NCBI RefSeq assembly: GCF_018811945.1
Contig: NZ_JACRVU010000007.1
Span: forward strand, 8,198-72,197
Reading direction: 5' to 3'
Length of the DNA stretch: 64,000 bases
Source of the DNA: Gluconobacter sp. P1C6_b
GTDB lineage: Bacteria > Pseudomonadota > Alphaproteobacteria > Acetobacterales > Acetobacteraceae
The notes beneath the pieces are model-generated. The model was given only the letters and a program-made list of their open reading frames with translations, searched no databases and was not told the DNA's origin. The position numbers and the translations under genes were made by a program. This document shows, in pieces, positions 44,296-53,680 of the stretch (position 1 is the stretch's first letter; each line of letters begins with the position of its first letter).

Positions 44296-45735
44296 ATGAC
44301 CCAGTCCGACAGTCTCAACCGCCCCTACGAAGAGTGTGGGGTTTTTGGCGTCTGGGGTGTGCCTGATGCGTCCGCCCTGACGGCTCTGGGGTTGCACGCC
44401 CTGCAGCATCGCGGCCAGGAAGCCGCCGGTATCGTCAGTTTCGATGGCGAACGGTTCCACCAGCACAAGGGTCTGGGGCTGGTTGGCGACGTGTTCGGTG
44501 ACAGTCGCGTCATGGCGACGCTGCCCGGCACGGTGGCCATTGGTCACAACCGCTATGCCACGACGGGCGGAACTCATGTCCGCAACGTGCAGCCGCTTTA
44601 TGCCGATTATGAGTTCGGTGGTCTGGCCGTCGCGCATAACGGCAACCTGACCAATTCCGCGACCCTCAAGCAGGCGCTGGTCAAGCGTGGATGCATCTTC
44701 CATTCCTCCACGGATACGGAAGTCTTCATCCACCTGATCGCCATCTCGCTTTACACGACCGTGCTCGACCGGTTCATCGATGCGGTCAAGCAGGTCAAGG
44801 GTGCGTATTCCCTGGTGACGCTGACGCCGGATGACGGGTTGATCGGCATGCGCGACCCGCTGGGCGTGCGTCCGCTCGTTCTGGGCCGGATGCCGGGCTA
44901 TGAGCAGGGTAATGGCGGCTGGGTGCTGGCTAGTGAGACCTGTGCGCTGGACATCATCGGGGCGGATTATGTCCGGGACATCGAACCCGGCGAGATCGTC
45001 GTCATCAACGGGGACGGATTGCGCTCCCTGCGGCCGTTCGGTGATCAGGGCGGGCGGTTCTGCGTTTTTGAATACATCTACTTCGCGCGGCCTGACTCCG
45101 TGCTTGAGGGCCAGCCGGTCTATGAGGCGCGGCGGCAGATCGGCTGCGAACTTGCGCGGGAGAGCGCGGTTGAGGCGGATGTCGTGGTGCCTGTGCCGGA
45201 TTCCGGTGTGCCGTCCGCGATTGGCTATGCGGCGGAGAGCGGCATTCCGTTCGAACTTGGTATCATCCGTAACCATTATGTGGGCAGGACGTTCATTGAG
45301 CCGACGGACCAGATCCGAAATCTTGGCGTAAAGATGAAGCACTCCGCCAACCGTCCGGTTCTGGCGGGCAAGCGCGTTATTCTGGTGGATGATTCGATCG
45401 TCCGTGGCACGACGTCGCGCAAGATCGTGGACATGGTGCGTGCGGCCGGGGCGACGGAAGTGCACATGCGCATCACGTCTCCGCCGACGAAGCATGCATG
45501 TTTCTACGGGATCGATACGCCTGAAGAGAGCAAGCTGATGGCGGCGACGCACACGCTTGAGGAAATGGCACAGGCGATCGGTGCGGACAGTCTGGCCTTT
45601 GTCAGCTTCGATGGGCTTTACCGGGCGCTGGGTCACGCCAATCGGGCCGAGGGCGCGCGCCGTTACTGCGATGCGTGCTTCACCGGGGATTACCCGATCG
45701 AACTGGTGGACAAGGAAGGCAATCTGGTCGCGTAA
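44296..45735 (+). CDS. purF: Amidophosphoribosyltransferase (Fe-S type)
   Basis: The 479-residue enzyme makes 5-phosphoribosylamine from PRPP and glutamine, the first step of purine synthesis. The N-terminal nucleophile Cys14 in PYEECGVFGVWG would be exposed by removal of a 13-residue propeptide. The PRPP motif is VILVDDSIVRGTTSRKIV. Cysteines in FCVFEYIYFARPDS, KHACFYGID and CDACFTGDYP match the [4Fe-4S] ligands of the Bacillus-type enzyme, not the E. coli type. The ATG at 44296 gives the standard N-terminus; a 22-residue in-frame extension overlaps cvpA and is rejected. Confidence 0.96.
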   Translation: MTQSDSLNRPYEECGVFGVWGVPDASALTALGLHALQHRGQEAAGIVSFDGERFHQHKGLGLVGDVFGDSRVMATLPGTVAIGHNRYATTGGTHVRNVQPLYADYEFGGLAVAHNGNLTNSATLKQALVKRGCIFHSSTDTEVFIHLIAISLYTTVLDRFIDAVKQVKGAYSLVTLTPDDGLIGMRDPLGVRPLVLGRMPGYEQGNGGWVLASETCALDIIGADYVRDIEPGEIVVINGDGLRSLRPFGDQGGRFCVFEYIYFARPDSVLEGQPVYEARRQIGCELARESAVEADVVVPVPDSGVPSAIGYAAESGIPFELGIIRNHYVGRTFIEPTDQIRNLGVKMKHSANRPVLAGKRVILVDDSIVRGTTSRKIVDMVRAAGATEVHMRITSPPTKHACFYGIDTPEESKLMAATHTLEEMAQAIGADSLAFVSFDGLYRALGHANRAEGARRYCDACFTGDYPIELVDKEGNLVA

Positions 45736-45758
45736 GGCCGGATTTTCCCAGAGAACAC

Positions 45759-45795
45759 AAAAAAGGCGCCGGGCCGCAGGTCAGGCGCCTTTTTT
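45759..45795. terminator. Bidirectional terminator after purF
   Basis: AAAAAAGGCGCC and GGCGCCTTTTTT form a 12-bp stem around a 13-nt loop, 23 bp after the purF stop. T-tracts on both strands suit termination of purF and the convergent phytochrome gene. Confidence 0.88.
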
Positions 45796-45817
45796 CATGC
45801 CTGAATGCGGGGAAGGC

Positions 45818-48082
45818 TCAGGGATATGGGTAGGGGGGCTGGGACAGGGCAGCCTCGGTGCTGGCATCCGCTGCCGAAGGCAGGATGGAGTCCAGCGGCA
45901 GGGTCATGACGGCTTCCAGGCCCGGGGTGAGCGTGGTGTAGGTCAGTGTGCCCGAGAGGCTGCTGACGACGGCATTCATCATGCGCGTCCCGAAACCCGT
46001 TCCCTTGAGCTGAGGCGTGCATTCGCCCTGATCCGAGACGGTCAGCACCAGACGGTCGCTGGTCTGGGCCAGGCCGACATGCAGCGGGCCGGCCTTGCCG
46101 TCATAGGCGTATTTGCTGGCGTTGATGACCAGTTCGGTCAGGACCAGGCCGATATTGATGGCGCGGTCGGCGGAGATCATGATCGGGAAGAGGGAGAGGT
46201 GCAGCTGCTCCTGCCAGTCCCCGCCCAGCGACGAGCACAGCTCCTCCATCAGTTCTTCAAGATAGCGGCCGAGATCCACGATGCCGAAATGCTCGTCCCG
46301 GTACAGGCGGCGATGCACGAGGCCGATGGCGGCGATGCGATGCTGGGCTTCGGTCAGGGCGGTTGTGGTTTCTTCGTTCGAAGCGCTGCGGGCCTGGAGC
46401 TTGAGGAAGGAGGCAACCATCTGCAGGGAGTTCTGCACGCGGTGATTGACTTCCCGGATCAGGAAATCCTTCTGGCGGAGCAGGCTTTCGCGCTCTTCCA
46501 GCGTGGCGGCAAGGGTCGCATTGAGCTCGCGGAGCTGCTGGGTCTGGTAGTCCGCGATCAGGACGCGGCGCAGGCGGCGGGCGGCCTGTTTCTGTTCGCT
46601 GGTCCAGCGCGTGCTGTGACCGCGGATCGTCTGTTCCCAGGTCCTGAAGGACGCGCGGGGACGCAGAACGTCGCTGCCTTCTGCCGTGTCTTTGTGAGGG
46701 TTTCCGGCCCATTCGATGGTCTGGATGATCTCGACGCGGCTCCAGATCAGGCAGGTCGGCGTCCGGAACGGGAGCGTGATGGCCAGAAGACCCGCCGAGC
46801 GTTCCGGCCACTCGGCTGCGGGGGGATAATCTTTCCCCAGCATGGTGCTGACGAAAATGCCGCCGTTCGTGCCCAGTCTCAGCCAGTCATGCAGCCGGTG
46901 CAGGTTGTCCGCATCGGGCAGTACGCCGGTCCCGGTAATGGTTCCGTCACTGATGACGGCAAAGCCATTGCACGGGAACAGGGACTGCAGTTCGCCCATG
47001 AAGCTGCGCAGGTTGCTTTCGATGGGATGGCGCACGTCGAAATGGGACGTGACGAACTCCATCGCATTGCGAAGGCGAAGGCGCTCCTGATAGGTGACCA
47101 GCTCTTCCTTGTTCCGCAACTGGCGCGACATGACGCCGGCCAGGGTGCGGCAGGCTGCGCGGATGTCTTCGGACAGGCAGCGTGGCGTCGCATTGTGGCA
47201 GGCGATCAGCCCCCACAATACGCCATCCACGACCAGTGAGACGGAGGCCGAGGCCCGCGTGCCCATATTGGCCATGTACTGGAGATGGATCGGCGAGACG
47301 CTCCGGAGTTGGACATCGCTGAGATCAAGTCCTGCAAGCCTAGCTTCCGGAGGGCGGATGGGGGCAGCCTCGTAAGTGATGTCGGGGATGACGCGGATAC
47401 GGTTGCGCAGATAGAGGGCCCGGGCCTGCGTGGGAATGTCGCTGGCCGGGAAATGGTGGTTCATCAGGGAGGGGAAGGCGGCGTTGCGGCTTTCGCCGAC
47501 CACACGGCCGGTTCCGTCTTCCATGAAGCGATAGACCAGAACGCGATCGAAACCCGTAAGCCGACGGAAGATCGCAGCGCCCTGGCGGCAGACGGATGTT
47601 GTATCCGGGCAGCGCTCGAAGCGGTCTGCCGTGCTGTCGATTTCGCCGAAAATGTCCCAGGTCAGCAGGTTATGCGCTTCGACCGGTTCAAGCTCGATGA
47701 GGAGATGCGTATCCTGGGCGTGGCGCAGGATGCTGAAGGTTTCGTCTTTCAGCCCCGCAACGCGCAGATCGGACAGGGAAGGCCGCTTTTCGTCGTGAAG
47801 GCGGCTTTCCGGGATTTTCAGGAGATCCGCCAGAGAGCGCCCGAGCCAGTCGGGAGCGAGACGCCCTTCGATATCGCCTGCGCCACCGATGATTTTCAGG
47901 CTCGTGCTGTCGGCGACGAGCAGGAGACCATAAGGCTGGATGGCATCCGGGCGATGGATTGGCTCGCGATCGCACGAGCTCATGACGGCATGTTCCAGCG
48001 AACAGCCCGGTTCGGGGGCGAGGGAGCGCTGGACTGTCAAATGGAGATCCACCTGAAAGAGGAAGAGACTGCCCGTGTCCAC
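45818..48082 (-). CDS. Bacteriophytochrome histidine kinase
   Basis: This 754-residue protein (counting from GTG at 48082) has a full bacteriophytochrome sensor. Cys37 in SSCDREPIH is the biliverdin attachment site and the PAS core follows (HRPDAIQPYGLLLV). The GAF domain has PASDIP at 212-217, RSVSPIHLQYMANMG with the His at 266, and GVLWGLIACHN. The PHY tongue shows WAGNPHKDT and PRASF at 475-479. The C-terminus is a HisKA_2-type kinase, with His547 in IREVNHRVQNSLQM and the N box LTELVINASKYAY. It should be a cytoplasmic red/far-red sensor. The start is unsure: ATG at 47983 begins just before the Cys. No heme oxygenase or response regulator is adjacent. Confidence 0.9.
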   Translation of the reverse strand: MDTGSLFLFQVDLHLTVQRSLAPEPGCSLEHAVMSSCDREPIHRPDAIQPYGLLLVADSTSLKIIGGAGDIEGRLAPDWLGRSLADLLKIPESRLHDEKRPSLSDLRVAGLKDETFSILRHAQDTHLLIELEPVEAHNLLTWDIFGEIDSTADRFERCPDTTSVCRQGAAIFRRLTGFDRVLVYRFMEDGTGRVVGESRNAAFPSLMNHHFPASDIPTQARALYLRNRIRVIPDITYEAAPIRPPEARLAGLDLSDVQLRSVSPIHLQYMANMGTRASASVSLVVDGVLWGLIACHNATPRCLSEDIRAACRTLAGVMSRQLRNKEELVTYQERLRLRNAMEFVTSHFDVRHPIESNLRSFMGELQSLFPCNGFAVISDGTITGTGVLPDADNLHRLHDWLRLGTNGGIFVSTMLGKDYPPAAEWPERSAGLLAITLPFRTPTCLIWSRVEIIQTIEWAGNPHKDTAEGSDVLRPRASFRTWEQTIRGHSTRWTSEQKQAARRLRRVLIADYQTQQLRELNATLAATLEERESLLRQKDFLIREVNHRVQNSLQMVASFLKLQARSASNEETTTALTEAQHRIAAIGLVHRRLYRDEHFGIVDLGRYLEELMEELCSSLGGDWQEQLHLSLFPIMISADRAINIGLVLTELVINASKYAYDGKAGPLHVGLAQTSDRLVLTVSDQGECTPQLKGTGFGTRMMNAVVSSLSGTLTYTTLTPGLEAVMTLPLDSILPSAADASTEAALSQPPYPYP

Positions 48083-48184
48083 TGACAGACAGCGGACATG
48101 GAAGGCCCAGAAATCATTCCGTGCATTATCTGTTCCTCCATCAGGACTGTCAATTTATGACGTCCTGTTTCAGGTCTGGTTGGG

Positions 48185-49669
48185 TCAGGGCTGTCGACTG
48201 TCGGCCTGGATCCAGGATGCGACATCTGCCGAAAGAGCATGGCGGCTGGCCGGACGCGTATAGAGCATGTGGCCGCCCTGATAGAGATGCAGGGACACAC
48301 GGTCCGCACCTACCGTCAGATGATCTTTCATCCAGCGCGCGGTGCCGAAGGGGCAGGCCACGTCGTAATAGCCATTGGCTACGAAGACTCGCAGGCCCGG
48401 ATCGAGCGCCAGCAGACGGTTCAGGACCGGGATCTGATGAATGGGCGACGGGCCGCCCGCGCTCCATTTCCAGCTTCCGTTCACCTTGAAGGACAGCAGG
48501 TCGTAGGTCAGGGGCGTCTTGAAGCCGAGGTCGTTCGCCGCGTAGCCCGAGAAGGCGTTGCCATAGGCGCGGCCGAAGCCGAACAGCGTCGGATCGGGGC
48601 TTTCGTCCAGACCATCGGCCGAGGGGTCGGCGATGGACTGTGTGAAGTCGTACAGTCCGTACAGGCGGCCGTTACGGGACATGATGTCATGCGAGCCGAT
48701 GGCCGGGATGCCGTGCTGACGGGCGATCACGTCCTGCGGCAGGCCGGTCCGCTGGGCGATCTCGGCATAGAGCGCCTGGCCTTCGGTGCCGGACGGGAGC
48801 TTGCCGGCGATTTTCGGCAGATAGGTGTTCAGGGACCACTGATAGGCGTCTTCGGCGGTCTTTTCCGTCACGTTCGGGCTCTGATGCGATGTGATCAGGC
48901 TGGGCATCATGAGGGCGGCGGAAAGCGGGTTCTCGTCTGAATCCAGCAGGGGCATTTCGATGGCCGGGGAGATCATCACGATGCCGTTGAGCAGGATGCC
49001 CTGTTCCATCTGGAGCGCATTTGCGACCTGGATGGAGCGGATGCCGCCATAGCTTTCGCCCACGAGATAATGCGGCGAGGCCTCACGTCCATTCGCTGCC
49101 GTCCACAGGCCGATGGCCTTGGCGAAGGTGCTGGCGTCCTGTTTCACGCCATAGAACTGGTCCCCGGCCTTCGCCGTATCGGTAGGACGGGAATAGCCTG
49201 TGCCCACGGCGTCGATGAAGACCATGTCCGTGACGGGAAGCCAGCTATCGGGGTTGTCACCCATCGTGGCGTGCGTGCCGTCCGTCGGGTCCTTGGCGGG
49301 CATGGTCAGGGCCTTGGGGCCAGCCGCGCCGAGGTTCAGATAGGCCGTGGCCGCACCCGGGCCGCCATTGAAGAAATACGAGACCGGGCGTGTGCCAGCC
49401 GGGACGCCGTCCTTGGTGTAGGACACGTAGAACATGCGGGCGGTCGGTTTGCCGTCATGGTCGCGCAGGATGAGCGTGCCAGCATGGGCGGTATAGGCGA
49501 TGCCGTTCAGATGATGCTGGGTGACGGAATCCGCCGGGAGCAGGGCTGCCTCGCCGGTAAAGGCATCGGTGGGCTTGGTGGCGTCGGTCTTGGGAGCCTC
49601 GGCCGCCGCGGCCGTACAGACGGGGGAGAGAAGCGTTAAAGCGAGCAGGGCTGCGCGGCGGGTCATCAT
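48185..49669 (-). CDS. S10-family serine carboxypeptidase-like exported protein
   Basis: The 494-residue protein begins with TRRAALLALTLL, a signal peptide (possibly Tat-like) ending near AAAAE. It has the S10 layout: YFFNGGPGAATAYL (oxyanion), the catalytic Ser in LVGESYGGIRSI, the Asp in ANGYYDVACPF and the His in LYQGGHMLYTRP. A probable periplasmic or extracellular peptidase or acyl-transferring relative. The start is at the ATG-ATG pair 49669/49666, with GGAG upstream; the frame to 49762 extends into the terminator hairpin. Confidence 0.9.
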   Translation of the reverse strand: MMTRRAALLALTLLSPVCTAAAAEAPKTDATKPTDAFTGEAALLPADSVTQHHLNGIAYTAHAGTLILRDHDGKPTARMFYVSYTKDGVPAGTRPVSYFFNGGPGAATAYLNLGAAGPKALTMPAKDPTDGTHATMGDNPDSWLPVTDMVFIDAVGTGYSRPTDTAKAGDQFYGVKQDASTFAKAIGLWTAANGREASPHYLVGESYGGIRSIQVANALQMEQGILLNGIVMISPAIEMPLLDSDENPLSAALMMPSLITSHQSPNVTEKTAEDAYQWSLNTYLPKIAGKLPSGTEGQALYAEIAQRTGLPQDVIARQHGIPAIGSHDIMSRNGRLYGLYDFTQSIADPSADGLDESPDPTLFGFGRAYGNAFSGYAANDLGFKTPLTYDLLSFKVNGSWKWSAGGPSPIHQIPVLNRLLALDPGLRVFVANGYYDVACPFGTARWMKDHLTVGADRVSLHLYQGGHMLYTRPASRHALSADVASWIQADSRQP

Positions 49670-49739
49670 CTGACGGGCATCTCCGATAAAAGAAGCAGGA
49701 ATATTTCGCCGTATCAGTCCTGAGGCGGAACGGCTACCG

Positions 49740-49769
49740 CTGCCGCATGAAGTTTTCGTCATGCGGCAG
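49740..49769. terminator. Hairpin after fumC
   Basis: CTGCCGCATGA and TCATGCGGCAG form a perfect 11-bp stem with an 8-nt loop, between the fumC stop and the S10 gene. There is no U-tract; it may still terminate fumC or stabilise its mRNA. Confidence 0.6.
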
Positions 49770-49789
49770 GGTGAGGGGCTGAGGACTGG

Positions 49790-51193
49790 TCAGGCTTTGG
49801 GCGGCGTGATGTTGGGACGCAGCATCAGGCGCGGGTCGGCGAAGCGGTCATACTCTTCCGATGTCATGAAGCCGAGTTCCAGTGCGGCTTCACGCGGGCT
49901 CAGCCCCTTTTCCATGGCGTGATGCGCGACTTTCGAGGCACGGTCATAGCCGATGGCGGGGGAGAGGGCCGTGACGAGGACGAGCGAGCGTTCCAGATCC
50001 TGCTTCAGCTTGTCGGTATTGGCTTTCGTGCCCTCGACGAGGAAGCGGCGGAAGTTCTCCGAACCGTCATGCAGAAGGGTGATGCCCTGCATGATGTTGT
50101 GGATCATGAGCGGCTTGTAGACATTCATGTCCAGCATGCCCGCGGCACCACCAAGGCCGACCGCGACGTCGTTGCTCATGACCTGAAGGGCGAGCATGGC
50201 CAGCGCCTCGGCCTGCGTCGGGTTGATCTTGCCCGGCATGATGGAGGAGCCGGGTTCGTTCTCCGGCAGGTGCAGTTCGCCCAGACCGGCGCGCGGGCCG
50301 CAGGCGAGCAGGCGGATGTCGTTGGCGATCTTGAACAGGCTGCCCGCTGTCGTCCGCAGTGCGCCGGACAGATGCACCAGTGCGTCATGGGCACCCTGTA
50401 GCGCGAACTTGTTCTCGCCTGCCGTGAAGCCGAGGCCGGTCAGGCGGGCGATTTCCGCACAGGCGCGACGGTCGAAGCCTTCATCCGTGCTGACGCCGGT
50501 GCCGAGTGCCGTACCGCCGAGAGCGAGGGGAAAGAGGCCGTCGCGGGCCTGTTCCAGACGGGCGATATTGTCCGTCAGCATCCCGGCATAGCCGTGCCAT
50601 TCCTGACCCAGCGTGATGGGGACGGCATCCTGAAGATGGGTACGGCCGACCTTGACCAGATCGCGCCATTCCTCGGCCTTGGCGGCCATGGCGTCGCGCA
50701 GGCGGGTCAGGGCGGGGATGAGGCGGCGATGCGTGCCGAGAACGGCCGCGATGTGCATGGCGGTCGGGAAGTTGCAGTTGGTGGACTGCGACATATTGAC
50801 GTGATCGTTCGGGTGCAGCGGTGTCTTGCTGCCGAGCGGGTTGCCGGTGATCTGGCAGCCGCGGTTCGCGATGACTTCGTTGACGTTCATGTTGAACTGC
50901 GTGCCCGAACCCGTCATCCAGACATGGAGCGGGAACATCCGGTCATGCTCGCCCTTCGTGATCTCGTCACAGACCGTATGGATCAGATCCGCACGCTCCT
51001 GAGACAGGCGACCGCTTGCGGCATTGGCCGTGGCGCAGGCGCGTTTCATGATCGCATAGGCCTCGATCATTTCACGCGGCATCAGTTCACGGCCGATGCT
51101 GAAATATTTCAGGGAGCGCTGCGTCTGCGCGCCCCACAGCACATCGTCAGCAACTTCGATCGGGCCCATGCCATCGGTTTCGGTACGGCTCAT
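49790..51193 (-). CDS. fumC: Fumarate hydratase, class II
   Basis: A 467-residue member of the fumarase/aspartase superfamily; reversible hydration of fumarate to malate. It has the family signature [37 protein letters not shown], the active-site histidine segment [13 protein letters not shown] and a C-terminal [10 protein letters not shown]-like region. The fumarase identity rather than aspartase or argininosuccinate lyase rests on TGSGTQ-N-MN and overall length. It is monocistronic by context. Confidence 0.94.
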   Translation of the reverse strand: MSRTETDGMGPIEVADDVLWGAQTQRSLKYFSIGRELMPREMIEAYAIMKRACATANAASGRLSQERADLIHTVCDEITKGEHDRMFPLHVWMTGSGTQFNMNVNEVIANRGCQITGNPLGSKTPLHPNDHVNMSQSTNCNFPTAMHIAAVLGTHRRLIPALTRLRDAMAAKAEEWRDLVKVGRTHLQDAVPITLGQEWHGYAGMLTDNIARLEQARDGLFPLALGGTALGTGVSTDEGFDRRACAEIARLTGLGFTAGENKFALQGAHDALVHLSGALRTTAGSLFKIANDIRLLACGPRAGLGELHLPENEPGSSIMPGKINPTQAEALAMLALQVMSNDVAVGLGGAAGMLDMNVYKPLMIHNIMQGITLLHDGSENFRRFLVEGTKANTDKLKQDLERSLVLVTALSPAIGYDRASKVAHHAMEKGLSPREAALELGFMTSEEYDRFADPRLMLRPNITPPKA

Positions 51194-51318
51194 TGTCTGT
51201 TTTCGGCTTTCCTGCGGGTGATCCGGCTCATTCCAGGCGGGAAATTATCGCACAATTGCCGCAGGACAAAGGAAGACAGCCATAGAAAATCCAGACGTCG
51301 CCACAGCCCGCTGGGGGC

Positions 51319-52215
51319 TCAGGACTCTACGGTCTGGGCAACGGGGTGACGGCCATAGGTGTTGGTCAGGATCACGCCCGCCATCACGACGGCTCCGCCG
51401 ATCAGGGTGCGCAGGGAGGGGACCTCGCTGGTGAGGAGATAGGCCAGGACCATCGTGACGGGCGGCAGCAGGTAAAGCAGGGCCGCACCGCGTGAGGCGC
51501 CGAGGTGCCCGATGACGAAGCCCCAGGCGGCATAGCCGAAAGCTGCCGGGAAAATGCCGAGTTCCAGCACAGCGGCCTGTCCCTGCCATGAGGCGTGGGA
51601 GAAGCTTGTGAGGCCCTGTGGCAGCCATGGGGTCAGGAAAATCGCGCCGGAAATCAGGACATAGGCGATTGTGGGAAGTGCGCCGTAGCGTCGGATCAGG
51701 CCTTTTTGCAGGATCGTGTAGAACGCTGCGCAGACAGCCGCACCAAAGACCAGTGTCGCCCCCGACCCGAAGGAGAGGCCACCGCTCTGCCCCTTTGCGA
51801 TCAGCGCAACACCACTGAAGCTCAGGATCGATCCGGCCCAGCCCCAGCGGGACATGCGCTCGCCGAGGAACACCATGGCCAGAAGGCCTGCCATCAGGGG
51901 GGCTGCGCTGATGAGAAGGCTGGCCGCGCCGGATGAGACGGTCATTTCGCCGCAGTTGAACAGGATGTTGTAGACGGTGATCCCAATGATCCCGCAGGCC
52001 AGGATCTGCGGAATATCTGTCAGTTCCGGGCGCCGGGGACGCTTCCACAGCAGCCACAGGGCCGCCATGACGGCCGCAACGGCATAGCGCAATGCGGCCA
52101 GAGGTACGGGGGCAAGGTCATGCAGGGCAATCCGGACGACGGGATAGGCGCTCGCCCATGACAGGATGGCCACGGCGACGAAGAACGGCAGGAAACGCCC
52201 GGAAGAATGTGTCAT
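51319..52215 (-). CDS. EamA/DMT-family transporter
   Basis: A 298-residue protein with ten hydrophobic helices in two EamA repeats, the first seen in VAILSWASAYPVVRIALHDL and GIIGITVYNILFNCGEM, the second from FGAAVCAAFYTILQKGLIRR. It is a drug/metabolite-superfamily permease of unknown substrate, probably an exporter of amino acids or similar. It lies 125 bp upstream of fumC on the same strand. Confidence 0.88.
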   Translation of the reverse strand: MTHSSGRFLPFFVAVAILSWASAYPVVRIALHDLAPVPLAALRYAVAAVMAALWLLWKRPRRPELTDIPQILACGIIGITVYNILFNCGEMTVSSGAASLLISAAPLMAGLLAMVFLGERMSRWGWAGSILSFSGVALIAKGQSGGLSFGSGATLVFGAAVCAAFYTILQKGLIRRYGALPTIAYVLISGAIFLTPWLPQGLTSFSHASWQGQAAVLELGIFPAAFGYAAWGFVIGHLGASRGAALLYLLPPVTMVLAYLLTSEVPSLRTLIGGAVVMAGVILTNTYGRHPVAQTVES

Positions 52216-52270
52216 GACTGCCCATTATCAGGAATATTTCCCGAACGGGAGACGGACTTTATGCGGGACC

Positions 52271-53269
52271 TCAGAATGTATGTTCGAAGGCCAGTGTTCC
52301 GATGACCTGACGGGTTGTATCGCGGCCTGAAAGGGTCAGTCCAACGCCGCCGAGAATGGAGGTGCTGGCGTTCCAGTTGTATTCGATGGCCGGTGCGGCG
52401 AACCAGTCGTCTTCCGCTGGCGTGTTGAATGACAGGTTCTGGGCGGCCGGTGTACTCTGAAAGATCTGGCGGCCCTGCACATGGGAACCGTTGGACCAGT
52501 CCCGGATCATGTCCAGAGCAAAGACGAAATGATCATTCAGGGAAAATTCGACGGATCCGCCAAAATTGCCGAAGGCCTCGGCATGGGCGCGGCCGGAAAA
52601 GCCCGCGCTGGTCCCGTAGACGCTCTGTCCGCTCAGGGGCACAGACGTGACGGGTTGTGTTCCGGTGGCCCAGAGGCGGACGCGAAAGGGGCGCATGGAA
52701 CCGAATTTGAATCCTGTCTGGTCGATCAGACCATAACGGAAGGAATAGACGCCCGATCCGCTTCCATCCTGTGCCCGGGACAGCCGGTCATAGCTTCCCG
52801 TCGGGAAGTTCATGCCGATATCCACGGTAAGGGTTGTGTGCTGCCAGCTTCCGGGCCAGAGCCTGCTCTGTCGATCCAGCGCCACGCCTTGCAAAACAAA
52901 TGGCAGGTCCGTGAATTTCAGACCGGACGGCGTTGCGGATCGCTGCCAGGAATACTGGACCTGTGGCGTGATGTAGACCGAGATGCGGTTGGTGATGCCG
53001 TATTTCAGGATGACGAGTGAACTGACGGAGCGCTGGACGCCGGGCAGGGGATGATAGTCTCCCTGTGAGCCGAACTGCCCGATGGGTGAGCCGACATAGA
53101 GATAGGGTTCGACATAGAATGCACCGGCTTTTGGCAGCGGCGTGGGCGGGGAGAACAGGGAGCCTGAATAGGCCTGTTCATCTCCGGGGCCCGCATGGGC
53201 CCGGGAGGCGGACACCAGTACAGCCGCGGTTAGGGACAGGCACAGGACAAGATCCAGCGGAAAGCGCAC
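52271..53269 (-). CDS. Outer-membrane-type beta-barrel protein
   Basis: The 332-residue protein has a signal peptide (LVLCLSLTAAVLVSASRAHA, cleavage near HAG), many amphipathic beta strands and a terminal Phe (TLAFEHTF), the hallmark of outer-membrane barrels. It resembles transporter-like proteins sometimes annotated as phenol-degradation meta-pathway homologues, but the family is not certain. It is not in an obvious operon. Confidence 0.75.
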   Translation of the reverse strand: MRFPLDLVLCLSLTAAVLVSASRAHAGPGDEQAYSGSLFSPPTPLPKAGAFYVEPYLYVGSPIGQFGSQGDYHPLPGVQRSVSSLVILKYGITNRISVYITPQVQYSWQRSATPSGLKFTDLPFVLQGVALDRQSRLWPGSWQHTTLTVDIGMNFPTGSYDRLSRAQDGSGSGVYSFRYGLIDQTGFKFGSMRPFRVRLWATGTQPVTSVPLSGQSVYGTSAGFSGRAHAEAFGNFGGSVEFSLNDHFVFALDMIRDWSNGSHVQGRQIFQSTPAAQNLSFNTPAEDDWFAAPAIEYNWNASTSILGGVGLTLSGRDTTRQVIGTLAFEHTF

Positions 53270-53398
53270 GGCTTCACAGACTTCCAGACAGTGACGGATG
53301 AAAGGAAAACGATTGTTTTCCCTTCTGGGTTCACAAACCTGATCGTCTGTTTCTGTCTGGAAGGCCGGATCAGGCTCTTGTCCGGGCCTGACGGGATA

Positions 53399-53680
53399 TT
53401 ATTTCAGCCAGCGATCGCCGCTGAAACGGTTGTGGGAGAAGAGAAAACCGGCCACCAGCCCGATGGCGGCGAACATGATCGTCCACAGCGAGATCGGCAG
53501 CAGCAGGGTCGAGAGCGCCGCGAGCAGGACCATTCCGGCGAAGGCGCAGACGGCGGATTCGAGGAGGCGCGGACCGTAATGGCGTTCAGCCCCGCAGCTG
53601 GGGCATTTTTCCGAGGTCGGGCGCATGGGCTGGCGGCAGACGGGGCACAGCGCGATGGCGTTGGCTTCGGGTTTTCTCAC
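53399..53680 (-). CDS. Zinc-ribbon membrane protein at the end of the ccm operon
   Basis: A 93-residue protein with a short zinc ribbon (CPVC and CPSC, 11 residues apart) followed by two hydrophobic helices (about 43-63 and 66-86). The GTG start overlaps the ccmI stop (GTGA), so it belongs to the cytochrome c maturation operon. No function is recognised; a role in cytochrome c assembly is only suggested by its place. Confidence 0.8.
   Translation of the reverse strand: MRKPEANAIALCPVCRQPMRPTSEKCPSCGAERHYGPRLLESAVCAFAGMVLLAALSTLLLPISLWTIMFAAIGLVAGFLFSHNRFSGDRWLK

Noticed and set aside
44242-45636. A 464-codon minus-strand frame opposite purF
   Set aside because: Arg/His-rich composition with no motif; PurF on the plus strand is unambiguous.
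45557-47239. A 560-codon plus-strand frame opposite the phytochrome gene
   Set aside because: It is antisense to a protein with complete phytochrome motifs, and it would run through the purF terminator hairpin.
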